51,170 bases of DNA, from the NCBI GenBank assembly GCA_965661115.1, contig CBFICO010000008.1:1-51170 (forward strand). Direction: 5' to 3'. The number at the start of each line of letters is the position of its first letter. The stretch's first letter is position 1. The position numbers and the translations under genes were made by a program. The notes beneath the pieces were generated by a model that was not told where the DNA came from, ran no database searches, and was given only the letters and a program-made list of their open reading frames with translations. This DNA is from UBA6770 sp965661115 (GTDB lineage Bacteria > Bacteroidota > Bacteroidia > Flavobacteriales_G > Salibacteraceae). Shown piece after piece: positions 1 to 6,840 of the stretch.

Positions 1-486
1 ATAAACTTTAAGCTCAGCGTGTAATGGACTTTTTGTTAGTTCTTCTTTCTTTAAAAGCTCCCACTTCTCTATTTCAAGTGTTGGAAAAAACGTATCTGCC
101 TCAAAAGCTTTATCAACGTGCGTTATGTACATTTTATCAACCAAACCAAGGTTTAATGCTTCGGAATAAATCTGTCCTCCTCCAATAATAAAAACCTCTT
201 CTTCATTCAAGCTATTTGCATAATTCAGGGCTGTCTCAATACTGTTCAATACGATTGCACCTTCCGCCTGGTATTCAACATTTCTGGTTACCACAATATT
301 GGTTCGGTTTGGCAGTGGCCTGAATTTTTCTGGAATAGATTCGTAGTTTTTTCTACCCGTTATAATGCAATGGCCGTTGGTTGTCATTTTAAAGAATCGC
401 ATATCCTCGGGAATATGCCAGATTAAATCGTTGTTTTTACCTATTGCGTTATTCTTAGCAATGGCAACAATTATTGAACGAATCAT
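1..486 (-). CDS. folA: Dihydrofolate reductase, 3' end cut by window edge
   Basis: The product reduces dihydrofolate to tetrahydrofolate with NADPH in the cytoplasm, regenerating the cofactor oxidised by thymidylate synthase. Translation from the ATG at 486 gives 162 residues with no stop before the left edge. It starts MIRSIIVAIAKNNAIGKNND and contains the family's LIWHIPEDMRFFK segment (substrate-site Trp and acidic residue), the ITGRKNYESIP motif and the IIGGGQIY NADPH-binding loop. DHFRs are usually about 160-170 residues, so only a few C-terminal residues should be missing. The ATG overlaps the thyA stop by four bases (ATGA), so the two genes are translationally coupled. Family and pathway are certain; the exact C-terminus is not visible. 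Confidence 0.95.
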   Translation of the reverse strand, partial: MIRSIIVAIAKNNAIGKNNDLIWHIPEDMRFFKMTTNGHCIITGRKNYESIPEKFRPLPNRTNIVVTRNVEYQAEGAIVLNSIETALNYANSLNEEEVFIIGGGQIYSEALNLGLVDKMYITHVDKAFEADTFFPTLEIEKWELLKKEELTKSPLHAELKVY

Positions 487-1277
487 ACCGAAACCTCCGC
501 TTTTATGTGCGGATGTGGGTCGTAGTTAACCAATTGAAAGTCTTCGAACTTAAAATCGAAAATATTTTTCACTTCTGGATTTATTTTCATTTGTGGTAAT
601 GGCCTTGGCTCACGCGTCAATTGCAACTTCGCCTGTTCTATATGATTGTTGTATAAATGCACATCGCCGAATGTGTGCACAAAATCTCCTGGTTCTAAAT
701 CGCAAACTTGTGCCAGCATCAAGGTTAATAGTGCATAGGAGGCGATATTAAAAGGAACACCTAGAAATGTATCGGCACTTCTTTGATAGAGTTGGCAAGA
801 CAATTTACCGTCTGCTACATAAAACTGAAACATAGTGTGACATGGTGGCAATGCCATATCTTCAATAAATTCACAGTTCCATGCACTTACCATGAGTCTT
901 CTGGAATTTGGATTGGTTTTTATCATTTCAACCAATCTTGATATCTGATCTACAGAATCGCCACTAGATGTTGGCCAACTTCTCCACTGATATCCATAAA
1001 CAGGCCCCAAATCACCATTTTCATCTGCCCATTCATCCCAAATCCGAACACCATTTTCTTTTAAATATTTGATATTCGTATCTCCGCTCAAAAACCAAAG
1101 CAACTCGTGAATTATGGAACGTAAATGCAGCTTTTTGGTAGTACATACCGGGAATCCTTCGCTTAAGTCAAAGCGCATTTGATAACCAAAACAACTTAAC
1201 GTTCCGGTTCCGGTTCTGTCTCCTTTTTGAGTTCCGTTTTCTAAAATATGGTCCAGTAAATCTATGTATTGACGCAT
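483..1277 (-). CDS. thyA: Thymidylate synthase
   Basis: The enzyme makes dTMP from dUMP using methylene-tetrahydrofolate, producing dihydrofolate for the next gene, folA. The 264 residues match the length of E. coli ThyA. The catalytic cysteine sits in the PPCHT motif at residue 146, Arg21 of the phosphate-binding RTGTGT loop is present, and the QRSADTFLGVPFNIASY and DVHLYNNH dUMP-binding segments are intact. It lies 106 bp downstream of nupC and overlaps folA by four bases. No Shine-Dalgarno sequence is seen. A near-match to a Bacteroidota -7 box lies just upstream, so it may have its own promoter as well as read-through from nupC. Confidence 0.98.
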   Translation of the reverse strand: MRQYIDLLDHILENGTQKGDRTGTGTLSCFGYQMRFDLSEGFPVCTTKKLHLRSIIHELLWFLSGDTNIKYLKENGVRIWDEWADENGDLGPVYGYQWRSWPTSSGDSVDQISRLVEMIKTNPNSRRLMVSAWNCEFIEDMALPPCHTMFQFYVADGKLSCQLYQRSADTFLGVPFNIASYALLTLMLAQVCDLEPGDFVHTFGDVHLYNNHIEQAKLQLTREPRPLPQMKINPEVKNIFDFKFEDFQLVNYDPHPHIKAEVSV

Positions 1278-1383
1278 TTTATTATTCTGAGTTTAACCTA
1301 CAAAATAAATTGGATAGCCCTCGCAAACCTGATTTACAAGACTAGAATTACTAACACTTAATACACAACGGTAGAGCCGGTTG

Positions 1384-2688
1384 CTAATAAATTGCCCCAA
1401 TAATTGTGGCCGAAAGCAAGGATGCTAATGTTCCGCCAATTAACGCCTTTAATCCAAACTCACTCAAGACCTTTCTTTGAGAAGGTGCCAATGAGCCAAT
1501 CCCACCTATTTGAATGCCTATTGAAGCAAAATTTGCAAATCCGCAAAGCATATACGTAGCCATAATGATTGACTTTTTTTCAGTGAAGGCATCGGCAGAT
1601 TTTAACGATGCCAAACTTGTATATCCTACAAATTCTGAAGCAATGATTTTTTCACCTAACAATTGTCCGACTAGAGCAATATCTGCAGGAGCTACTCCTA
1701 TAAGCCACATAAGCGGAGCAAAAGTGTAACCAAGAATCACCTCGAGCGAAAGCTTTGTATATGTCCCTCCAGATGCAGACCTAATCCAATCGTTTAATGA
1801 AGTAACATCTCCAAATTTGATAAACACAAAATTCACCATAGCTATAAATGCGAAGAACACCAGCAGCATGGCTCCAACATTTACAGCCAGTTTTAGCCCC
1901 TCTGTTGTTCCGTTAGATAAGGCATCTAAAAAATTACTTCCTACCTTTTGGCGAGATACCTCGATATTAGAATTTATCCCTTCTGTTTGGGGTACAAGTA
2001 CTTTTGATATCACAATAGCACCTGGAGCAGCCATAATAGAAGCAGCCAATAAATGTTTCGCAAATTCTAGTCGTGCAACCGGATCATCACCTCCCAAAAA
2101 AGAAATATATGCAGACAAAACACCGCCAGCTACCGTAGCCATTCCGCCAACCATTACCAATAGAATTTCACTTTTATTCATGGCAGGCAAGTACTCCTTA
2201 ATCATAAGTGGCGCTTCTGTTTGACCAAGGAAAGTATTCCCTGCAACACTCAACGATTCCGCTCCACTTATATTCAACAGCTTAGTAAACACCCAAGCTA
2301 AACCGTAGACTACCTTTTGAATTATTCCAAAGTAGAAAAGGACAGAAGTGAGCGCCGAAAAGAATATGATGGTTGGTAAAACCTGAAAAGCAAAAATGAA
2401 CCCGAAGCTTTCTACCTTCAGCATATCGCCAAAAAGGAAAATGCTACCATCTCTTGTAAAGTCGAGAATTTTCACGAAGATTTTACCGCAGAACTCAAAA
2501 AACGCTTGAACAAAAGAAATTTTAAGAATAGAAAGTGCTAATATCAATTGAACTCCAATACCTACTCCAACAACCTTCCATTGAATAGCTTTTCGGTTAC
2601 TGCTAAACAAAAATGCAAGAGCTAACAAGACTACTAAACCAAGCAATCCTCTTCCGATAGATAAAAAACTAATACTTAGAATAGTCAT
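1384..2688 (-). CDS. nupC: Concentrative nucleoside transporter, NupC/CNT family
   Basis: This is an inner-membrane symporter that imports nucleosides, driven by a proton or sodium gradient. The 434-residue protein is almost wholly hydrophobic, with about ten predicted membrane segments. It carries the CNT core signature GNTFLGQTEAPLMIKEYL near residue 150, and a C-terminal segment rich in small residues (CGFANFASIGIQIGGIGSLAP) typical of the family's transport core. It lies 12 bp after the bifunctional nuclease gene and upstream of thyA-folA, so imported nucleosides and de novo dTMP synthesis may be co-expressed. The transported nucleoside and coupling ion cannot be read from the sequence. 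Confidence 0.93.
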   Translation of the reverse strand: MTILSISFLSIGRGLLGLVVLLALAFLFSSNRKAIQWKVVGVGIGVQLILALSILKISFVQAFFEFCGKIFVKILDFTRDGSIFLFGDMLKVESFGFIFAFQVLPTIIFFSALTSVLFYFGIIQKVVYGLAWVFTKLLNISGAESLSVAGNTFLGQTEAPLMIKEYLPAMNKSEILLVMVGGMATVAGGVLSAYISFLGGDDPVARLEFAKHLLAASIMAAPGAIVISKVLVPQTEGINSNIEVSRQKVGSNFLDALSNGTTEGLKLAVNVGAMLLVFFAFIAMVNFVFIKFGDVTSLNDWIRSASGGTYTKLSLEVILGYTFAPLMWLIGVAPADIALVGQLLGEKIIASEFVGYTSLASLKSADAFTEKKSIIMATYMLCGFANFASIGIQIGGIGSLAPSQRKVLSEFGLKALIGGTLASLLSATIIGAIY

Positions 2689-2700
2689 GCAGCCAAAGTA

Positions 2701-3312
2701 CTACTTTCTGCGTTCGATTTCGTCTCTAATTTTTGAAGCAAACTCATAATCTTCGTTGGCTAACGCTTCATCTAACAGTTCTTGAAGCTGTTCTGGCGTT
2801 TTACTTTGTATGGGATTTTCAGATGGTTCATTTGCCTCCAGAGCTTCAGCAATATCCTCTTCTACACTAGAATGAGCTGGGCGTATTTCAGCATCTTCAT
2901 CTATAATTACCCCTGCATCTTTCAAGATAAACTCGTGGGTATATACAGGGCAATTAAAGCGAACCGATAAAGCAATAGCGTCTGATGTTCTTGCATCGAT
3001 TTCAGCTAAATCACCATCTTTATTCATACAGATTAGTTTGGCATAAAAAACACCTTCTTGAAGATTATAAATGATAACTTCCTTGATATCTATTTTAAAC
3101 TCATCGGCAAAGGTTTTGAAAACATCGTGTGTAAGAGGTCGGCTTGGGCGCATTGATTCTAGCTCAATTGCAATTGCCTGAGCTTCAAAGGAACCAATAA
3201 TAATTGGAAGACTTCTATTACCTTCTGTCTCACTCAAAACAAGGGCGTACGCCCCTGTTTGAGCTTGACTATATGATAATCCTGAAATTTCTAATCGAAT
3301 CTTGTCTTCCAT
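2701..3312 (-). CDS. Bifunctional nuclease family protein (DUF151) with C-terminal UVR motif
   Basis: The 203-residue cytoplasmic protein has an N-terminal DUF151 domain (residues about 1-135). Recognisable segments are LPIIIGSFEAQAIAIELE, the RPLTHD motif, and IDARTSDAIALSVRFNCPVY. Family members have been described as bifunctional DNases/RNases. The C-terminal 35 residues (EQLQELLDEALANEDYEFAS and following) form a UvrB/UvrC-type helical-hairpin interaction motif, a usual arrangement in Bacteroidota. It lies 14 bp downstream of etfA and 12 bp upstream of nupC on the same strand. The substrate in this organism is unknown; the nuclease label rests on family knowledge only. Confidence 0.88.
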   Translation of the reverse strand: MEDKIRLEISGLSYSQAQTGAYALVLSETEGNRSLPIIIGSFEAQAIAIELESMRPSRPLTHDVFKTFADEFKIDIKEVIIYNLQEGVFYAKLICMNKDGDLAEIDARTSDAIALSVRFNCPVYTHEFILKDAGVIIDEDAEIRPAHSSVEEDIAEALEANEPSENPIQSKTPEQLQELLDEALANEDYEFASKIRDEIERRK

Positions 3313-3333
3313 AAACTAGTATATATCTAGTTT
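3313..3333. repeat. Inverted repeat between etfA and the nuclease gene
   Basis: Seven-base arms AAACTAG and CTAGTTT flank a TATATAT centre. The repeat overlaps the etfA stop codon and ends just before the nuclease start codon. It could form a weak AU-rich hairpin or bind a small dimeric regulator. No function is shown. Confidence 0.4.
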
Positions 3334-4283
3334 AATGCCTTTGCGGCTTCAACTAGTTTAGGAACTACTTCAAAAGCATCGCCAACAATACCGTAATCGG
3401 CAGCTTTAAAGAACGGCGCTTCTGGGTCTTTGTTAATTACAACAATCACCTTTGAACCGTTAACACCAGCTAAGTGCTGGATTGCTCCTGAAATTCCAAT
3501 AGCGATGTAAAGATTTGGGCGAATTGCAACACCAGTTTGCCCTACGTGTTCGTGGTGAGGTCTCCAACCTATATCGGCAACTGGTCTAGAACAAGCAGTA
3601 GCGGCACCAATTGTGCCAGCTAAATCTTCAACCATTCCCCAATTCTCTGGTCCTTTAAGTCCGCGTCCGGCACTAACCACTAATTCAGCTTCAGTAAGGT
3701 CAATTTTACCTTCTCCACCTTTTTTCTTAAACTCTTTTATTGTGAGTTTTGCTCCACCTAAATCGCTGCTATCTGAAACAACTTCAGCTGTAGCATCGCT
3801 AGTTTCAATATCTAAAGAATTAGGCAATAATGATAATACAGCCTTATCAGCATTTACTTTGTATGTTGCGAAAGCTTTTCCTGAGAAAACCGATTTTTTA
3901 ATTGTAAGTCCACCATCAAAACTAGGCACCTCAACTACACCAGAAACAATACCTGCATTTAGTCTGGCTGCTACTCTAGGAGCAATTGACTTACCGGAAA
4001 AATCGTGACTAAAAACTACAACAGAAGCACCACTCGCATCTGCAGCATTTGCCACTAAACGCGCTAATTGAGCATTATCTACTCCTTCGCTACTGTTGTT
4101 TAACACTTTGTTTGCACCGTAATTTCCAACACCTGCTAGAACATCGTTTGCAACATTTCCATAAGAAACTGCAATACAATCTACACCTTTAGCTGAAGCA
4201 ATTTTAGAAGCGTAATTAACTGCCTCTAGCGACGATTTTACAATCGCACCGTCTTTATTATCTATAAATACAACTACACTCAT
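3327..4283 (-). CDS. etfA: Electron transfer flavoprotein alpha subunit
   Basis: This is the FAD-binding subunit of the soluble ETF heterodimer, which takes electrons from acyl-CoA dehydrogenases and passes them to ETF:quinone oxidoreductase. The 318-residue protein has an N-terminal alpha/beta domain and a C-terminal FAD domain. The FAD domain shows AGRGLKGPENW (about 205-215), the CSRPVADIGW segment (about 231-240), HVGQTG (246-251) and GISGAIQHLAG (263-273), the family's conserved flavin-binding stretches. It starts one base after the etfB stop and is certainly co-transcribed with it. No disruption is seen. Confidence 0.97.
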   Translation of the reverse strand: MSVVVFIDNKDGAIVKSSLEAVNYASKIASAKGVDCIAVSYGNVANDVLAGVGNYGANKVLNNSSEGVDNAQLARLVANAADASGASVVVFSHDFSGKSIAPRVAARLNAGIVSGVVEVPSFDGGLTIKKSVFSGKAFATYKVNADKAVLSLLPNSLDIETSDATAEVVSDSSDLGGAKLTIKEFKKKGGEGKIDLTEAELVVSAGRGLKGPENWGMVEDLAGTIGAATACSRPVADIGWRPHHEHVGQTGVAIRPNLYIAIGISGAIQHLAGVNGSKVIVVINKDPEAPFFKAADYGIVGDAFEVVPKLVEAAKALN

Positions 4284-4284
4284 T

Positions 4285-5025
4285 TTAAATTGCTTTTGCT
4301 TCGTTTCTTAATAGATTAATTAATTCCTCAGCGTTTTCGGGATCAACGTATTTACACTCCGATTTTTCTGGAGGCAAACTATATCCAACCACTTCTGATA
4401 AATTCTTAGCACCAGAAGCAGGAACCACCTCTAACTTTTTGGTTCTTGCCGCCATAATTCCTCGCATGTTAGGAATTCTTTGTTCAGCCATACCTTTAGC
4501 TGCACTTAACACAAGCGGTAATGAAGCTTCAACTACCTCAACTCCACCTTGAACATCACATTCTAAAGTTGCCGTTCCACCCTCAACTTCTAACTTAATG
4601 GCTTGAGAAGCGAAAGGTGCATCCATAAATTCTGCAATTAAAGCAGGCACTTGAGCGCCATTATAGTTAATGGTCTCTTTTCCGCATAGCACAAGGTCAT
4701 AACCTTTATCAGATGCGTAGTTTGCAATTTCTTTTGCAACTCCAAAAGCATCGGTTGCCGGGGCATCAATTCTAACTGCATCGTCAGCACCAATTGCAAG
4801 CGCCTTTCTTATAACGGGATCATTTTCTGCACCACCTACAGTTACGGTAGTTACCGAACCACCTAATTTTTCTTTTAATTCAAGTCCGCGCACCAACGCA
4901 TACCATTCGTCATATGGGTTTACTATAAATTGTACTCCAGCCTCGTTAAACTTCGTATCACCATCTGTAAACGAAATCTTTGTAGTGGTATCTGGAGCCT
5001 TACTTATACATACTAAAATCTTCAT
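4285..5025 (-). CDS. etfB: Electron transfer flavoprotein beta subunit
   Basis: This is the partner of EtfA; the family binds AMP structurally and forms the dimer that docks with dehydrogenases. The 246 residues include the N-terminal KILVCISKAPDTTTKI start, the NPYDEWYALVRGLELKE helix, and the LVLCGKETINYNGAQVPALI segment typical of ETF beta. It is the first gene of the minus-strand etfBA-nuclease-nupC-thyA-folA run and is transcribed away from pdhB. A TACTTTTG -7 box on the minus strand (5061-5068) lies about 36 bp before the ATG. Confidence 0.97.
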   Translation of the reverse strand: MKILVCISKAPDTTTKISFTDGDTKFNEAGVQFIVNPYDEWYALVRGLELKEKLGGSVTTVTVGGAENDPVIRKALAIGADDAVRIDAPATDAFGVAKEIANYASDKGYDLVLCGKETINYNGAQVPALIAEFMDAPFASQAIKLEVEGGTATLECDVQGGVEVVEASLPLVLSAAKGMAEQRIPNMRGIMAARTKKLEVVPASGAKNLSEVVGYSLPPEKSECKYVDPENAEELINLLRNEAKAI

Positions 5026-5060
5026 ATATCAGCTATTTTAAGCACCATTTTTAATAGCTG

Positions 5061-5068
5061 CAAAAGTA
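5061..5068 (-). promoter_or_regulatory. Predicted -7 box of the etfB operon
   Basis: On the minus strand this reads TACTTTTG, an exact match to the Bacteroidota -7 consensus TAnnTTTG, with the etfB ATG about 36 bp downstream. A convincing TTTG -33 element is not visible. It forms a divergent promoter pair with the pdhB box. Confidence 0.5.
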
Positions 5069-5149
5069 GTTAAAACACCTTGTTTTTAAAATTGTCTTTT
5101 AGTCAGTATTGGAGTTAAAAAAGTTGTTTTTATCGTAACCCGTTATTGC

Positions 5150-5157
5150 TATTTTTG
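5150..5157 (+). promoter_or_regulatory. Predicted -7 box of pdhB
   Basis: TATTTTTG matches the TAnnTTTG consensus exactly and lies 24 bp before the pdhB ATG. A GTTG about 23 bp further upstream is a possible weak -33 element. Confidence 0.5.
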
Positions 5158-5180
5158 CGGGCTGCAAAATTCAGATCATT

Positions 5181-6158
5181 ATGAGAGTAATTCAGTTTAG
5201 AGAAGCACTTAACGAAGCAATGAGCGAAGAAATGAGACGCGATGAAAGCGTTTATTTAATGGGCGAAGAAGTTGCTGAGTACAACGGTGCATACAAAGTG
5301 AGTCAAGGAATGTTGGATGAGTTCGGTGCAAAAAGAGTTATCGATACTCCCATAGCTGAATTGGGTTTTGCCGGTATAGCTGTTGGTTCTGCAATGAACG
5401 GATTACGGCCGATTGTAGAATTTATGACCTGGAATTTTGCAATACTTGCTGCTGATCAAATCATAAACAGCGCTGCAAAAATGTTGCAGATGTCGGGTGG
5501 TCAATACAACGTTCCAATTGTGTTTAGAGGCGGTAACGGAACCGCAGGACAATTAGCAGCAACGCACTCTCAGAGTTTTGAAGCTTTTTATGCGCACGTA
5601 CCGGGACTTAAAGTTATCACACCCTCAAACCCATACGATGCAAAAGGTTTATTAAAAGCAGCTATTAGAGATGAGAATCCAGTAGTTTTTCTAGAGTCTG
5701 AAAAAATGTACGGTGATAAAGGCGAAGTTCCAGATGGAGAATATGTTCTTCCAATAGGAAAAGCTAATATCAAAAAAGAAGGTTCAGACGTTACCATTGT
5801 ATCTTTTGGTAAGATTATTAAAATTGTTGATGAAGCTGCTGAAGCGCTTAGAAAAGAAGGTATAAACGTTGAGGTAATCGATTTAAGAACCATAAGACCT
5901 TGGGATGAAGAAACGGTAATCAATAGCGTTAAGAAAACAAATCGTTTATTAATTGTAGAAGAATCTTGGCCAGTGGCTTCTATTGCCTCTGAGGTTACTT
6001 ATAGAGTACAGCGTGAAGCATTTGACTACTTAGATGCTCCTATAATAAGATTAACGCAAACAGATACACCATTTGCTTTTTCTCCTACATTAATAGAAGA
6101 AGCTCTTCCACACTCAAAAGATGTGGTAGAGGCGGTTAAAGCGTTAATGTATCGCTAA
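5181..6158 (+). CDS. pdhB: Pyruvate dehydrogenase E1 component, beta subunit
   Basis: This is the beta chain of the thiamine-diphosphate E1 enzyme that decarboxylates pyruvate. The 325-residue protein is a transketolase-like domain. It shows the RDESVYLMGEEVAEYNGAYK segment with the Glu that activates thiamine, the PIAELGFAGIAVGSAMNG motif, and the C-terminal SWPVASIASEV segment of the transketolase C domain. No E1 alpha or E2 gene lies nearby, so the complex is encoded at scattered loci; a lone pdhB beside etfBA is, to my knowledge, common in flavobacteria. A branched-chain 2-oxoacid E1 beta is the main alternative. Confidence 0.9.
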   Translation: MRVIQFREALNEAMSEEMRRDESVYLMGEEVAEYNGAYKVSQGMLDEFGAKRVIDTPIAELGFAGIAVGSAMNGLRPIVEFMTWNFAILAADQIINSAAKMLQMSGGQYNVPIVFRGGNGTAGQLAATHSQSFEAFYAHVPGLKVITPSNPYDAKGLLKAAIRDENPVVFLESEKMYGDKGEVPDGEYVLPIGKANIKKEGSDVTIVSFGKIIKIVDEAAEALRKEGINVEVIDLRTIRPWDEETVINSVKKTNRLLIVEESWPVASIASEVTYRVQREAFDYLDAPIIRLTQTDTPFAFSPTLIEEALPHSKDVVEAVKALMYR

Positions 6159-6199
6159 ATAATTTTTGTAAGCGCTCGATTTATTTGTTTCTTTGAAAC

Positions 6200-6733
6200 A
6201 TGCGTCGAACTCTCATTCTAGCCTTTCTTGGTTTTTCTCTTGGTTTTGTTTCTTGTAAAAAAGAAGACCCAGACTTTGAACCTGTAAAAGTTCCTAGTGC
6301 CGAAGAGGTAATGGTTGGTCGGTGGAATTTAGTTTTCATTCAAGCCGAGGGAAATGCAAAAGTTGCAGGAAATGATGTACCCGTAACGGGTTCAAATGCA
6401 GATAGTCCAGAAGGATATTACGATGTTAGAACTGGCGAAAAAGAAAACACCTACTCTTACGATATAAAAACCAAACTCATTTTACTAATAGGAGGTAAAG
6501 GCGGGGCCACTCGTGAATACAATTACAGCGACAAAGACGCAGGGACCTGGGTTTTAAAATCTGAGGAGAGTTTAACCTTCTACGCTAACCAAGGAAATGT
6601 GGAAGATGTCTTTTTTACAATGTACGATAGCGCCGAAGTACAGCACATGCAAATCACTGTTCCCATTGATACTGTGCTTAGTGGTATCGATTATAATGGC
6701 AAGTTCATTTTAGACATGATAAAAGAGGAATAA
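6200..6733 (+). CDS. Predicted lipoprotein with lipocalin-like start
   Basis: I do not recognise a named family. The 177-residue protein begins with a lipoprotein signal (MRRTLILAFLGFSLGFVSC, lipobox FVSC) followed by charged residues, so it should be lipid-anchored in the envelope. The segment VGRWNLVFIQAEGN resembles the first strand of lipocalin-like proteins of Bacteroidota (GxW motif), and the remainder looks beta-rich. It lies 41 bp after pdhB. TTTG ends four bases before the ATG (6192-6195), the same spacing as two other genes here whose transcripts may be leaderless, although the TA of the -7 box is missing. Confidence 0.75.
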   Translation: MRRTLILAFLGFSLGFVSCKKEDPDFEPVKVPSAEEVMVGRWNLVFIQAEGNAKVAGNDVPVTGSNADSPEGYYDVRTGEKENTYSYDIKTKLILLIGGKGGATREYNYSDKDAGTWVLKSEESLTFYANQGNVEDVFFTMYDSAEVQHMQITVPIDTVLSGIDYNGKFILDMIKEE

Positions 6734-6750
6734 TATCCCTTAAAAACAAT

Positions 6751-6781
6751 CTTGATTTAATCAATCGAATAACTACTTTTG
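6751..6781 (+). promoter_or_regulatory. Predicted promoter of hppA
   Basis: CTTG at 6751-6754, a 19-base spacer and TACTTTTG at 6774-6781 fit the Bacteroidota -33/-7 pattern (TTTG, about 20 bases, TAnnTTTG). A transcript starting near 6787 would have a leader of about 54 bases before the hppA ATG. Confidence 0.6.
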
Positions 6782-6840
6782 CAGCCGTTTTTCAGCAAGA
6801 ATAATCTCTTGCTATTTTATTTTGATTTAAACTTAGAAAA

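Noticed and set aside
1364..1385. A terminator between nupC and thyA
   Set aside because: The CAACCGG/CCGTTG stem has a bulge and no T run, so support is too weak to list.
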